Shown in pieces: positions 1 to 9,452 of a stretch of 64,000 nucleotides of DNA. The stretch comes from Sediminibacillus albus. Its GTDB lineage: Bacteria > Bacillota > Bacilli > Bacillales > Amphibacillaceae. Made by a program: the position numbers and the translations under genes. Within the stretch, counting starts at the first letter, position 1; the number at the start of each line of letters is the position of its first letter. The stretch is taken from assembly GCF_900101125.1 (NCBI RefSeq), contig NZ_FNFL01000006.1, positions 124,001-188,000 on the forward strand, in the 5' to 3' direction. The notes under the pieces were generated by a model that saw only the letters and a program-made list of their open reading frames with translations, was not told where the DNA came from and made no database searches.

Positions 1-637
1 TGCTATCTCTCACGCCAAGACTATGTAGAAGTTTGATAATTGCAATACCGGCAGCGCCAGCCCCATTAGCAACAACTTTTATATCAGAAAACTTTTTGCC
101 GACAAGCTTCAGTGCATTCAAAAGACCGGCAACTGTTACAATGGCAGTGCCGTGTTGATCGTCATGGAATATAGGGATATTTGTCTCTTTTTTTAATCTT
201 TCTTCGATAATAAAACAATTAGGAGCGGCGATATCTTCCAGATTGACCCCGCCAAAGGTAGGTTCCATCAATTTAACCGTTTGAATGATTTCTTCCACAT
301 CGTGTGTGTTTAAACAAATGGGAAAAGAATCAACTCCGGCAAAACTTTTAAATAATACAGACTTCCCTTCCATGACCGGCAGTGCAGCTTCCGGCCCAAT
401 ATTTCCAAGGCCTAAAACAGCGGACCCGTCACTGACTACAGCGACCATGTTACCTTTCATCGTATATTCATAAACGGCATCTTTTCGATCATAAATCTCT
501 TTACACGGTTCAGCGACTCCTGGCGAATATGCAAGGCTAAGATCCCGTGAATTTCTCACTGGCACTTTTGATTGAGTAGTGAGTTTGCCTTGATTTATTC
601 GATGGATATGTAGCGCCTCATCCCTTAAATTAGACAT
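1..637 (-). CDS. ytsJ: NAD(P)-dependent malic enzyme, partial (3' end outside window)
   Basis: Malic enzyme oxidatively decarboxylates malate to pyruvate in the cytoplasm, giving NAD(P)H. The first 212 codons are visible. Residues about 37-42 carry YSPGVA with the catalytic tyrosine, the lysine-containing VLFKSF stretch lies near 94-99, FHDDQHG with metal-binding aspartates is near 158-163, and the Rossmann start [10 protein letters not shown] is near 188. The ATG is at 637. It sits just downstream of dnaE on the same strand, the position of ytsJ in B. subtilis, which is why that symbol is offered; cofactor preference cannot be read from this fragment. The family is usually about 400 residues, so roughly half is missing beyond the window. 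Confidence 0.9.
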   Translation of the reverse strand, partial: MSNLRDEALHIHRINQGKLTTQSKVPVRNSRDLSLAYSPGVAEPCKEIYDRKDAVYEYTMKGNMVAVVSDGSAVLGLGNIGPEAALPVMEGKSVLFKSFAGVDSFPICLNTHDVEEIIQTVKLMEPTFGGVNLEDIAAPNCFIIEERLKKETNIPIFHDDQHGTAIVTVAGLLNALKLVGKKFSDIKVVANGAGAAGIAIIKLLHSLGVRDS

Positions 638-786
638 CTCGAATCCGCTCCTTTTATATTTACGGATATTTTTCCGTCTTATCAAATTGGTCTGACCACT
701 TAACTATTCTATTATAACAAAAGCTATATCGGTGTAAAGGCTCGGTTTTTCATCCTGTTTTGCAGCGTATCGAGTATAGAATTTGT

Positions 787-3700
787 TTATTCACTCTTTA
801 TCGCAACATTATCTTTTCCAAGAATACTGTACAAGCTGTTCAGACTATTATTATTGATATGGATATGATAGCTGCTTGAGAGCTGATAAGTTTTTCTCCG
901 GTCGGCATGGTAGACAATAATCGGATTGCTTCCCGGATATTCATCAGCAATTGCTTTAATTTTTTCCAGCATCCCTTGATCATTACTGCTATATATTTTA
1001 ATAAATAATTGCTTTTCAGGTGTTTTTGCCAAACTATCTTCTTCGAATAGTTTTATTTCCGACAGCAGCCACTGGATGCGATCATTTCTTTTTTCCGGCT
1101 TGCCTTTTATTACTATCAATTGTTCTTCTTCTAGCCACCTGTGTACTTGACGGAAAAGTTCCGGAAAAATTACTGACTCTATTTGCCCGCTTTCATCCCC
1201 AACGGTCATAAAAGCCATCGGATCGCCTCTCTTTGTTCTAATAGTCTTTAATTCCTGGACTACAGCTCCTGCAGAAAGGTTATTCCTTCCGACAAACCTG
1301 CTTGATTCGCTCAACCGTATAAAACCAGCCGCCCGCAAATCCTGGCGGTACTTCGCCAATGGATGGCTTGAAACATAAATGCCTAAGACTTCTTTTTCAA
1401 AGGCAAGTTTTTTCATCTCGGAGAAGTCTGCTGTTTCCTTGTAGGCTGCATCAAGCTCGACATCACTTTGGAAAAAAGTTTGTTGATCATCAAATTCGCC
1501 AAACAATTCCCCTTGTTCCATTGCCTGGTCAATCGTCCCCAGCAAACTGGCCCGATTAGCGTAAGTTCCATCAAACGCACCTGCAAGTACCAGTGATTCC
1601 AGTACGGGGCGGTTAACAGTCTTTAACGAGACTCGCAAACAAAAGTCAAACAGGTTTTTGAAAGTACCCTTTTTCCTCGCTTGAAGTATTTCTTTTACTG
1701 CTTGTCCGCCGACACCTTTAATCGACAACAACCCCATTCGAATATGGTTGTTTTCCACACTGAACCTGCCATAACTCTGGTTTATTGAAGGGGGAAGCAC
1801 ACTTATACCAAGTTGTTTAGCCTCACTGACATACAGCTGAATCTTCTCCTGCTGATTAGCCACAGAACCCATAAGCTCAGCCATGAAGAAGGCTGGAAAA
1901 TGAGCCTTTAAATAAGCCAGTTGATAAGAAATCATACTATAAGCTACCGCATGGCTCCGATTGAACCCATAATTGGAAAACCGAACAATCCAGTCGAATA
2001 TTTGACGTGCTGTCGATTCCTGATAGCCATTGCCTGTACATCCCTTAAGAAAGGCTTCCTCTTGTTGCTCGATAACACCCTTTTGTTTTTTACTAACTGC
2101 TCTCCGCAAAATATCTGCCTGGCCTAGCGTGAATCCAGCCATTTTACTGGCAATCTGCATGATTTGTTCCTGATAAACAAGGACGCCGTAGGTCCTGCTC
2201 AGGATAGGTTCCAAGTCGGGATGGGGATAATTTATTGCTTCCCGTCCATGTTTCCGGTCTACATAAACAGAAATATATTCCATAGGGCCCGGACGGTATA
2301 ATGCGTTGACGGCTACAACATCTTCAAATTTTGTCGGCTTTAAATCCACCAAAACGCCTTGCATCCCTCTTGATTCCAGTTGAAAAATCCCCGTGGTCTT
2401 CCCTTCACGTAGCAGTTTAAAGGTAGCTTCATCTTCAAGCGGAATATCCTGAACCTCTATTTCGACTTTTTTCCTGTGGTTGATGGAAGATAGGACTCTT
2501 TCCATGAGCGATAAGTTCCTAAGTCCTAAGAAATCCATTTTTAATAAACCAAGCGCTTCTAACTCTTTCATGGCAAATTGTGTTAGCGCCACGTCGTTAT
2601 GCCCTGCGATCAACGGAACATGATTGACTAACGGTTCCTCACTGATAACGATACCTGCTGCATGTGTAGAGAGATGCCTGGGAAGCCCTTCAAGTTTGGC
2701 TGCAACCTTAAATAATATCTGCAGTTTAGGTGCTTTCTTTACATACGCTGTAATTGATTCGCTTGCCTTGACTACCTCAGTTATCGGCTGGGAAGTATGT
2801 AGAGGTATTTCCTTCAGGATAAAAGCTGCGTCCTGATGATCGATTTCCAGTGTCTTAATTAATTCCCTAATCAATGACCTTGCGGCAAATGTGCCATAAG
2901 TAATGATCTGGGCAACATGGTTATGCCCATATTTATTTTTTACATACTGAATGACTTCTTCCCGCCGCGCATCCGAAAAGTCGATGTCAATATCAGGCAT
3001 GGACACACGCTCGGGGTTGAGAAACCTTTCGAACAATAAGTCATATTTAACCGGATCTACATCTGTAATACCTAAAACAAAAGCAACAAGCGAACCGGCA
3101 GCAGAACCGCGTCCAGGCCCGACCATGATTCCATTTTCTTTTGCATAGCGGATGAAGTCCCAGACAATTAAAAAATAATCGCTGAACTGCATGGATTGAA
3201 TAACTTTCAACTCGTAATCCAATCGTTTTTTTATCTCGGCTGTGACAAAATCATATTTTTCAAGAATAAAATCATAGCATAACTTCTCCAAATATTCATC
3301 TGCAGTGCTCTGTCCGGGTACAGGGAATGAAGGGAGCATTCGTTGATCAAACCGGAGATCTACTTCACATCTCGCGGCAATTGCTGCAGAATTCCTCACC
3401 GCTTCAGGCCATAACTGGTATTCTTCCTGAATTTCTTCTTTAGACTTCAGATGCGTGATAAAGGACTGCTTATCTCTTTCTGCAGGCGTCCATTTCTCTC
3501 CCCGGCGGATTGCTTGAAGGCAATCATACGCATGATGATCTTGTTTAGATAAGTACCTTACATCATTCACAGCTGTTACGGAGACTCCAGCTTTATCACT
3601 AATGCTATTCAGCCTGTCAGCCAAATGGCCTGTAGCAGCCACATTACTGTTCATCCCTACATAAAAGTGATCTGCCTGGAATGCAGTTTTCCACTCATTT

Positions 3701-4131
3701 ATTGATGTGACTTGCTTCTCCTGGGCTAAGTCCTGCAGCCACTGTTCTTCTCCACTCTCTTTTGCAACGAAAACACCAATGACCTGCTGCGTGTACTTTT
3801 CAAGTTCTTCCCTGGAAACCGTGTTCTTTTCCTGCAGCTGAACCCAGGTACTTAACTTCAACAAATTCCTGTATCCTTGATTATCTACAGCGAGAAGAAT
3901 ACAAGAAAAGGCGTCTTCACTATCTAATTGTACAGTCATCCCAATGATTGGCTTAATTCCTTTCTGGACACATTCCTGATAAAAAGATACTGCACCGTGT
4001 AAGACTCCTTCATCTGTGAGTGCTAGTGAATGATAGCCCAAATCAGCGGCTTTTTGTACTAACCGTTGGACATTAATGGTGCTTTTCATCAAGCTGTAAC
4101 CACTTCTAATCTGTAAATGAGTAAAATCCAT
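787..4131 (-). CDS. dnaE: DNA polymerase III subunit alpha (DnaE type)
   Basis: Replicative C-family polymerase of 1114 residues, the usual size of the low-GC Gram-positive DnaE that works alongside PolC. An N-terminal PHP domain starts at HLQIRSGYSLM. The palm catalytic motif PDIDIDFSD is near residue 380 and a further conserved DFLGLRNLSL near 530. A helix-hairpin-helix region follows, and an OB-fold (AGAVVQELKTIRTKRG onward) lies near 970. No proofreading exonuclease insert is seen, as expected for this family. ATG at 4131 has an upstream AGGCAGGT ribosome-binding site. The malic enzyme lies downstream on the same strand; ytrH is divergent. Confidence 0.97.
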   Translation of the reverse strand: MDFTHLQIRSGYSLMKSTINVQRLVQKAADLGYHSLALTDEGVLHGAVSFYQECVQKGIKPIIGMTVQLDSEDAFSCILLAVDNQGYRNLLKLSTWVQLQEKNTVSREELEKYTQQVIGVFVAKESGEEQWLQDLAQEKQVTSINEWKTAFQADHFYVGMNSNVAATGHLADRLNSISDKAGVSVTAVNDVRYLSKQDHHAYDCLQAIRRGEKWTPAERDKQSFITHLKSKEEIQEEYQLWPEAVRNSAAIAARCEVDLRFDQRMLPSFPVPGQSTADEYLEKLCYDFILEKYDFVTAEIKKRLDYELKVIQSMQFSDYFLIVWDFIRYAKENGIMVGPGRGSAAGSLVAFVLGITDVDPVKYDLLFERFLNPERVSMPDIDIDFSDARREEVIQYVKNKYGHNHVAQIITYGTFAARSLIRELIKTLEIDHQDAAFILKEIPLHTSQPITEVVKASESITAYVKKAPKLQILFKVAAKLEGLPRHLSTHAAGIVISEEPLVNHVPLIAGHNDVALTQFAMKELEALGLLKMDFLGLRNLSLMERVLSSINHRKKVEIEVQDIPLEDEATFKLLREGKTTGIFQLESRGMQGVLVDLKPTKFEDVVAVNALYRPGPMEYISVYVDRKHGREAINYPHPDLEPILSRTYGVLVYQEQIMQIASKMAGFTLGQADILRRAVSKKQKGVIEQQEEAFLKGCTGNGYQESTARQIFDWIVRFSNYGFNRSHAVAYSMISYQLAYLKAHFPAFFMAELMGSVANQQEKIQLYVSEAKQLGISVLPPSINQSYGRFSVENNHIRMGLLSIKGVGGQAVKEILQARKKGTFKNLFDFCLRVSLKTVNRPVLESLVLAGAFDGTYANRASLLGTIDQAMEQGELFGEFDDQQTFFQSDVELDAAYKETADFSEMKKLAFEKEVLGIYVSSHPLAKYRQDLRAAGFIRLSESSRFVGRNNLSAGAVVQELKTIRTKRGDPMAFMTVGDESGQIESVIFPELFRQVHRWLEEEQLIVIKGKPEKRNDRIQWLLSEIKLFEEDSLAKTPEKQLFIKIYSSNDQGMLEKIKAIADEYPGSNPIIVYHADRRKTYQLSSSYHIHINNNSLNSLYSILGKDNVAIKSE

Positions 4132-4202
4132 ATATCATACCTGCCTTTATATTCATAACTATTATAGCTGATAGGCTGTTTAGATTAAAAGATTAACACT
4201 TA

Positions 4203-4231
4203 ACATAACTTGTCTTTTTCCCTCATAAAAT
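4203..4231 (+). promoter_or_regulatory. possible sigma-E-type promoter of ytrHI
   Basis: CATAAAAT at 4224-4231 fits the sigma-E -10 consensus, and ACATAAC lies 14 bp upstream as a weaker -35 match. ytrH is known to be expressed in the mother cell under sigma E in B. subtilis, which makes the match plausible. The -35 agrees at only about four of seven positions. Confidence 0.35.
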
Positions 4232-4303
4232 GAACGGAGGTGACAAGCATAAGCTGCCATTTTCTCTAATCAATAACCTGCGAGAGAAAAGGGAGGAAAA
4301 CCC

Positions 4304-4636
4304 ATGGAAGAGAGATTTGTATTTTCGCTGATCCATTGTTTTTTTATCGCTCTAGGAGTAATTATGGGAGGGTCTATTATTGGTTGTATCGGTTATTTGG
4401 CCACAGGCGACCCTCCACTGACTTCAGTTAGTACAATAGCTAGGAGATTACGCATTTGGGCAATCGTTGCCGCGATAGGCGGCACCTTTGACGCAATCTC
4501 CAACTTTGAAAAAGGTATTTTAGAGGGATCGACTATCGATTTGGTCAAACAGGTTCTTTTAATTGTATCTGCCATGGCGGGAGTACAAACTTCCTTGCTT
4601 ATCATAGAATGGCTGACCCAGGAGGAAATTGATTAA
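4304..4636 (+). CDS. ytrH: sporulation membrane protein YtrH
   Basis: A 110-residue membrane protein with three hydrophobic segments (about 7-29, 45-64 and 82-103). Family and gene position match YtrH, a mother-cell protein needed for normal spore formation in B. subtilis. A GGGAGG ribosome-binding site precedes the ATG. Its TAA overlaps the ATG of ytrI by one base (TAATG), so the two are translationally coupled. It is divergent from dnaE. Its biochemical role is not known. Confidence 0.85.
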   Translation: MEERFVFSLIHCFFIALGVIMGGSIIGCIGYLATGDPPLTSVSTIARRLRIWAIVAAIGGTFDAISNFEKGILEGSTIDLVKQVLLIVSAMAGVQTSLLIIEWLTQEEID

Positions 4637-5139
4637 TGCATATCCCTCCTTATTATAAACAGGAAAGCTGGCAGCGTTTTTTTGCAGGTGCCTTCATTGG
4701 AGCAATTATCGCTTTCGTTGTTTATTTATATATCTACGGCCAGAATTATGAGAAATGGCTGGAAGACAACATGGATCTGCGTTCGCAGCTAGCTGAGCTG
4801 GAGAGGCAAAACGAAGTGCTGCTGGAAAATAAAAAAGAACTGGATGAGAAAACAAAAGAAAAAGTAGTTGTTCAGTCGATTAGTATTAAGATAGAAAATG
4901 AAAAACAATTAAAGCTGGACCGACTGATTGTCCACCAAATAGAAGAAAGAATCAAAGCAGAAATAGATAATGTTATCGGACGAGATATTGTCAGTTTGTC
5001 GGAGAACGATCAACTGCTTATCTCTACAATTGAAAACACCGTCTATCGCGTAGAAGATATCAATTACCACGCAAGCATCAACCAGCTCGTAATTGCTCCG
5101 GTATTAAAATTGAACTTATCGTTGGATTTTGGAAGCTAA
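4636..5139 (+). CDS. ytrI: sporulation membrane protein YtrI
   Basis: A 167-residue protein with one N-terminal membrane helix (about 14-32), then a charged coiled-coil region (about 38-80) and a beta-rich C-terminal domain. It starts in the stop codon of ytrH. This arrangement is that of the B. subtilis ytrH-ytrI pair, in which both are sporulation genes of the mother cell. The topology suggests a bitopic protein that could act with YtrH in the engulfing membrane; that is inference. A bidirectional hairpin follows at about 5147. Confidence 0.83.
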   Translation: MHIPPYYKQESWQRFFAGAFIGAIIAFVVYLYIYGQNYEKWLEDNMDLRSQLAELERQNEVLLENKKELDEKTKEKVVVQSISIKIENEKQLKLDRLIVHQIEERIKAEIDNVIGRDIVSLSENDQLLISTIENTVYRVEDINYHASINQLVIAPVLKLNLSLDFGS

Positions 5140-5146
5140 ATATGCA

Positions 5147-5186
5147 AAAAAGGACACCCGCCGTACTAGCAGGGTGCACTCCTTTC
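5147..5186. terminator. bidirectional terminator ytrI / nrnA
   Basis: Inverted repeat with arms AAAGGA-CACCC and GGGTG-TCCTTT lies between two convergent genes, with an A-run on the left and T-rich sequence on the right. Confidence 0.7.
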
Positions 5187-5202
5187 CGCATACAATCAAG
5201 TT

Positions 5203-6150
5203 TTATTTGTTGTATTCTCCGCATACTTTTTCCAAATCAACGATCACATCTTCTGTCTCGCTCCAATTAGAAACCGAAGCTCCAGCTGCCATCGGATGAC
5301 CGCCACCATTATATTTTGCCGCGATTTTATTAACAACAGGGCCTTTCGAACGGAGTCTGACACGGATTAAGTCCTCTTCCTCTACAAAAAACGCCCATGC
5401 CTTAATCCCTTCTATATCCCCTAGGATTCCTACTAATTGGCTTGTTTCAAGGGCAGTCATGCCAAATTCGCTTAATGTCTGCCGGGAAATCTTTATACTG
5501 CAGAATCCCGCTTCGCTAATTTGGAAATTTTGAAGGATAAATCCCTTGAGTCTGGCAATATGGGGCTTAGTATTATATATACCATCGTATAGGCTACTCC
5601 GGTCGAATGGATAACTGACCAGCTCGGAAGCATATTGGAACGTTTTGGTCGTCGTACTTGGAAATAAGAACCTTCCAGTATCGCCGACAATTCCGCCATA
5701 AATGAGCCGTGCCGCCTTTTCATTAAATTGGAACCCTTCTTCTCTTCCTGCTAAAAACAACTCATAAATCATTTCGCTTGTCGAACTAGCGATTGTTTCA
5801 ACCCATGAATGATCACCATAAGGGTCCACATTCGGATGGTGGTCAATCTTGATTAATTCTTTTCCTTTTATATACCGCTGATCAGCGACCCGCTCCTGAT
5901 TAGCAGTATCACAAACGATTACCAGCGCATCATCATAAGTTTCATCTGGTATGAAGTCCATCTCCGTTAAGAAATTTAGTGAAGGATCCTGATCACCTAC
6001 TATATAGACGTTTTTTTTGGGAAAAGAATGTTTAATCATTTCTGCTAATCCAGCTTGTGAGCCAATGGCATCAGGATCAGGCCTAACATGCCTATGGATA
6101 ATGATTGTTTGGTAATCTTTTATTTTGCGAATGATTGTATTTTTTTCCAT
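5203..6150 (-). CDS. nrnA: nanoRNase / pAp phosphatase NrnA
   Basis: DHH/DHHA1 phosphoesterase of 315 residues that degrades short oligoribonucleotides and dephosphorylates 3',5'-pAp. HRHVRPDPDAIGS (19-31), a CDTAN aspartate motif (near 84), DHHPNVD (near 107) and the C-terminal substrate-binding GGGHPMAAGAS (near 282) are all present. The ATG follows AAAGGAGTG. It lies convergent to ytrHI and divergent from ytpI, as in B. subtilis (ytqI). Confidence 0.95.
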   Translation of the reverse strand: MEKNTIIRKIKDYQTIIIHRHVRPDPDAIGSQAGLAEMIKHSFPKKNVYIVGDQDPSLNFLTEMDFIPDETYDDALVIVCDTANQERVADQRYIKGKELIKIDHHPNVDPYGDHSWVETIASSTSEMIYELFLAGREEGFQFNEKAARLIYGGIVGDTGRFLFPSTTTKTFQYASELVSYPFDRSSLYDGIYNTKPHIARLKGFILQNFQISEAGFCSIKISRQTLSEFGMTALETSQLVGILGDIEGIKAWAFFVEEEDLIRVRLRSKGPVVNKIAAKYNGGGHPMAAGASVSNWSETEDVIVDLEKVCGEYNK

Positions 6151-6263
6151 GTTTACACTCCTTTATGTATGGTTCTCCTTGTTACTAGGAATAGTTCTAG
6201 CAAATCTACTTAAAACAAGCTACAATGGATACGATGAAATTTTAGGTTAGGAGTAGATATTCC

Positions 6264-6572
6264 ATGGTCGTTTTTCCCATTGTAATTATTATATCGTTAA
6301 TATTATATGTCTATTATAAGGTGGCAATCTTAAAAAGCAACGATACGCTTAACCAGCTTTATATGAATGCTAAAGGCAAGATATCATTGGGTGTGTTTAT
6401 TGGGTTCTTCGGAATTAACCAATACCTTTATTATCAAACACAATTAGCATTATATATAGGCATTGTATTTTTAATCCTTGGCGCCATGCAATTCCTGGAC
6501 GGATTCAAACGAGCCAAGCACTACCGCAAAGAACAAAAAAAACTAGACACTAAAAGCGTAAGCGAGCGGTAG
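6264..6572 (+). CDS. ytpI: YtpI-like membrane protein with repeat-derived C-terminus
   Basis: A 102-residue protein with three hydrophobic stretches (about 2-18, 42-58 and 62-80). Size and place between nrnA and ytoI fit YtpI of B. subtilis, whose function is unknown. TAGGAG lies before the ATG. The last residues, from about position 95, and the stop codon lie inside an 81-bp repeat that occurs again at 6700-6780. The ancestral C-terminus has therefore probably been overwritten by the repeat. Confidence 0.75.
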   Translation: MVVFPIVIIISLILYVYYKVAILKSNDTLNQLYMNAKGKISLGVFIGFFGINQYLYYQTQLALYIGIVFLILGAMQFLDGFKRAKHYRKEQKKLDTKSVSER

Positions 6573-6627
6573 CAACGTATGGGCTGGACTGATTTTTTCA
6601 AGATAAAGGAAAGCCAAAAGAATTCTT
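6547..6627 (+). repeat. 81-bp direct repeat, copy 1
   Basis: The unit begins ACACTAAAAGCGTAAGCGAG and ends CAAAAGAATTCTT. It is identical to 6700-6780 over 81 bp. This copy overlaps the 3' end of ytpI and supplies its stop codon. Similar AAAAGCGGAAGCG-type intergenic sequences occur at 14850 in this window, so it may belong to a dispersed family. Confidence 0.95.
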
Positions 6628-6699
6628 TATCCTTTTGTGCTTGACTTATTGAAGAAAAAAGAAGGAAGTCCACTAGTTGCTGGGAGCTGAAGCTAGATA

Positions 6700-6780
6700 A
6701 CACTAAAAGCGTAAGCGAGCGGTAGCAACGTATGGGCTGGACTGATTTTTTCAAGATAAAGGAAAGCCAAAAGAATTCTT
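6700..6780 (+). repeat. 81-bp direct repeat, copy 2
   Basis: Exact second copy of 6547-6627, 153 bp downstream. The 72 bp between the copies contains GCTGGGAGCTGAAGCTAG directly before this unit; copy 1 is preceded by the shorter ACTAG. Nothing in the copy looks coding. Confidence 0.95.
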
Positions 6781-6811
6781 AAAGCGATGCAGGAAGCACG
6801 CTAGTCGTATG

Positions 6812-6855
6812 AAACGATACAGGCCGACAGATTAACAGCGGCCCGTATCGTTTTT
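6812..6855. terminator. hairpin between ytpI and ytoI
   Basis: Arms AAACGATAC-GGCCG and CGGCC-GTATCGTTTTT form a strong stem followed by T-rich sequence on the plus strand. It can serve both convergent genes and ends the 357-bp gap that holds the two 81-bp repeats. Confidence 0.75.
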
Positions 6856-6929
6856 GATTTACCCGAAGCCAGTAGGGAAAATATCACTTGTACTTATTTG
6901 CGTTGAGAGGCAAAAATGAAAATGTTGCG

Positions 6930-8243
6930 TTATCGGTCTATTAACTGGGCTAGCAGTAACGCTTTTCCCACTAATGTTTTATTGTTGAATACCTCGATGT
7001 CTACTTTAGCAAATTTCCTGCCTGCTTCCAGCAGCCTCGGCTTGATTTCCAACATACTCTCCAATTGAACAGGCTTGATAAAATAAATGGACAAGTTTTC
7101 CACTACTAAATCTCCCTTTTTATATTGGCGAAGCAGCCTGCTTGACGCTTCAGTAACAAAAGAGGTGAATACCCCATATGATAAGGTTCCAAGCTGGTTG
7201 GTCATCTGCGGAGTAACAATCGAACGGTAAATTGCCTGGTTATCTTCATCTGTCACTGCTTCTAATCGGCTTGTTACAATATCATCGATTGTTTCTCCCA
7301 CATGCGGCTGTCTCTGAATGTTCTGAAGAGCTTTTAACACATCCTGCCTGGAAACCAAGCCTTCCAGTTTTTGATGCTGGCCGACAACTGGCATAATCTC
7401 AATTCCTTCCCAAACCATCATATGTGCTGCGTAAGTTAAAGAGGTTTCTTTTTGGACAGTCATAGGATTTCTCGTCATCACTTTGTCAATCGATAAAGAA
7501 CGATCCTTGCCTATGATATCTTTAGACGTAACCATCCCTATCACTCGCCTATTTTCATCTACCACCGGATATCTACTATGGGTGGTTTCCTCATTTAGTT
7601 GATACCATTTGTCCAGCTTGTCTTTAACTGTCATGAAAAAAGCTTCCTGTTCCGGAGTATAAATATCACCTACCAAAACAATTTCTTTCTTGATCAGTTG
7701 ATCATAAATCGCCCGATTGATCATCGCTGCGACTGTAAATGTATCATAACTTGTCGAGATAATCGGCAGTTTTTTTTCATCCGCAAGCTTTTTAACGTGG
7801 TCTTCCGTATCAAAACCGCCGGTGATTAAGACGGCCGCACCCTCCTGGATTGCTAGTTCATGGGCTCCCACCCTATTACCAACAATCAACAAGGAATCTC
7901 TTTCTGTATATCTCATCATTGCATCCAGTTTCATGGCTCCAATCACAAATTTGTTCAGCGTTTTATGAAGTCCTTCTCTGCCGCCTAATACTTGTCCATC
8001 AACAATACTAATAATTTCAGCAAAGGTGAGATGTTCGAAATTTTCTTTTTGCTTCCTTTCAATTCTAATCGTCCCAACCCGTTCAATCGTACTGACCATG
8101 CCTTGATTTTCAGCTTCTTTAATTGCACGGTAAGCGGTCCCTTCACTAACGTTCAGTTCTTTTGCAATCTGTCTGACCGAGATTTTATTTCCCACAGTCA
8201 GGGAATCTATGAATGATAGGATCTGTTCGTGTTTGGTAGCCAA
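6930..8243 (-). CDS. ytoI: YtoI: HTH, DRTGG, CBS pair and thioesterase-like domains
   Basis: A 437-residue multidomain protein. Residues 1-60 hold a winged-helix-like domain (QIAKELNVSEGTAYRAIKEA), 70-175 a DRTGG-type domain, about 195-310 two CBS motifs (SRYPVVDENRRVIGMVTS and the IEMPVV-type second repeat), and 330-437 a hotdog thioesterase-like region. CBS pairs bind adenine nucleotides, so a nucleotide-responsive regulator is likely; the B. subtilis homologue has no established function. The start is TTG at 8243, chosen because the family begins ATKHEQIL; GGTGA lies about 8 bases upstream. Confidence 0.88.
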   Translation of the reverse strand: MATKHEQILSFIDSLTVGNKISVRQIAKELNVSEGTAYRAIKEAENQGMVSTIERVGTIRIERKQKENFEHLTFAEIISIVDGQVLGGREGLHKTLNKFVIGAMKLDAMMRYTERDSLLIVGNRVGAHELAIQEGAAVLITGGFDTEDHVKKLADEKKLPIISTSYDTFTVAAMINRAIYDQLIKKEIVLVGDIYTPEQEAFFMTVKDKLDKWYQLNEETTHSRYPVVDENRRVIGMVTSKDIIGKDRSLSIDKVMTRNPMTVQKETSLTYAAHMMVWEGIEIMPVVGQHQKLEGLVSRQDVLKALQNIQRQPHVGETIDDIVTSRLEAVTDEDNQAIYRSIVTPQMTNQLGTLSYGVFTSFVTEASSRLLRQYKKGDLVVENLSIYFIKPVQLESMLEIKPRLLEAGRKFAKVDIEVFNNKTLVGKALLLAQLIDR

Positions 8244-8317
8244 CCTTTTTCACCATTCTTTCATCTGTACTAATAATAATTCTCCTATTGTTATTATACA
8301 GATGATTAGCTATACCT

Positions 8318-8545
8318 TCAATTTTTTCCAGCTTGGAGTTCTTGGTCTATCCCTTGTTCCATAACCGGCGGCTTTGTCATCCTTAACAAGGTAGCAAGAT
8401 TGGCACCTGTTACCAGCAAAAAAAACGCCAGCCAGCCTGCCCAAAAGTAAGCTGCCAAGGTTCCGCCTGCTTGATGGATTGCCGGCCAAGCTAAGTATAA
8501 AAAGAAGCAAGCCAACAAAATTCGCAGCAAAGCATACTGTTTCAT
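8318..8545 (-). CDS. small membrane protein of unknown function
   Basis: A 75-residue protein with two hydrophobic segments (about 6-24 and 30-52) and a short polar tail. I chose ATG at 8545 rather than the longer reading from 8620, because GAGGGGGAAAAA sits directly upstream and the protein then begins MKQYALLRILL. It lies in the same direction as ytkL and just ahead of ytoI. I do not recognise the family beyond a likely YtpI/YdfR-sized membrane protein. Confidence 0.6.
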   Translation of the reverse strand: MKQYALLRILLACFFLYLAWPAIHQAGGTLAAYFWAGWLAFFLLVTGANLATLLRMTKPPVMEQGIDQELQAGKN

Positions 8546-8635
8546 ATTTTTTCCCCCTCTGTTTTTGCTATTATATGCAAAAAGGTCTGCTGACATGATT
8601 TTGTCCAGCCACTTGTTCATAAAGAGAGTGATAAA

Positions 8636-8673
8636 AAAATCCTTGCATCTAAAGGTTTAGATACAAGGATTTT
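8636..8673 (-). terminator. terminator of ytkL
   Basis: AATCCTTG-ATCTAAA and TTTAGAT-CAAGGATT form a long stem with a T-run on the minus strand, 14 bp after the ytkL stop codon. Confidence 0.85.
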
Positions 8674-8686
8674 ACGCAAGTTAAAT

Positions 8687-9370
8687 TTAAAGTTCGATGC
8701 TTTCTCCTGGTTTCAAGGCCACACCTTTACCTGGCTTCACTTTCTTGGCAAAGGCTTCTCCATCTTGTTCAATCAATGGGAAAGTATTGTAATGAATCGG
8801 AACTACCTGCTTAGCTTGCACCCATTTCGCAGCTACCAGAGCATCTTCCGGCCCCATGGTAAAGTTATCGCCAATAGGTAGAAAGGCTAGATCAATGTTG
8901 TTCATTTCGCCAATTAACTTCAAATCAGAAAACAGCCCTGTATCACCAGCATGGTAAATGGTTTTGCCTTCAAAAGTAAAAAGTATTCCTGCGGGCATAC
9001 CAGTGTATATACTTTCTCCATTTTCATCGGTAAAAGCGGATCCATGAAATGCCTGCGTGAACTTCACTTTGCCGAAATCAAACGTATGAGCGCCTCCAAT
9101 ATGCATTGGATGCGTCTTTAATCCGCGGGATTCTAAGTAATTTGCCAGTTCAAATGGAGCAACTATTAATGAATCGTTTCGTTTAGCAATATCGATGGTA
9201 TCTCCAACATGGTCATTGTGCCCATGGGTAAGCAGAATCACATCTGCTTCTACTTTGCTGGCATCCAAATCAGAAGTACCGTTTCCGCTAATGAAGGGAT
9301 CGATTAAAATCGTATGCTTGCCTGTGACAATTCGTACGGCTGACTGGCCATGGAAAGAAACTTTCATCAT
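8687..9370 (-). CDS. ytkL: metal-dependent hydrolase YtkL (UPF0173, metallo-beta-lactamase fold)
   Basis: A 227-residue metallo-beta-lactamase-fold protein. The metal-binding [11 protein letters not shown] has its histidines at 49, 51 and 54, and HAGDTGLF near 140 supplies a further aspartate. Length and motif match the UPF0173 family; the substrate is unknown. The start is ATG 9370 after AGGAG, with a second ATG at 9367. The neighbour ytkK of B. subtilis lies instead at 16.7 kb here. Confidence 0.9.
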   Translation of the reverse strand: MMKVSFHGQSAVRIVTGKHTILIDPFISGNGTSDLDASKVEADVILLTHGHNDHVGDTIDIAKRNDSLIVAPFELANYLESRGLKTHPMHIGGAHTFDFGKVKFTQAFHGSAFTDENGESIYTGMPAGILFTFEGKTIYHAGDTGLFSDLKLIGEMNNIDLAFLPIGDNFTMGPEDALVAAKWVQAKQVVPIHYNTFPLIEQDGEAFAKKVKPGKGVALKPGESIEL

Positions 9371-9452
9371 CTCTCACTCCTTTGGGTTATTTATCCTCAT
9401 CGTAGCAATACGATAAGCCTTCTTCAAACTTTATACCCTTTTTAGGCTATAA

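Noticed and set aside
6521-6754. 77-codon minus-strand frame across the 81-bp repeats
   Set aside because: Its repeated protein sequence simply mirrors the DNA repeat and has no start signal.
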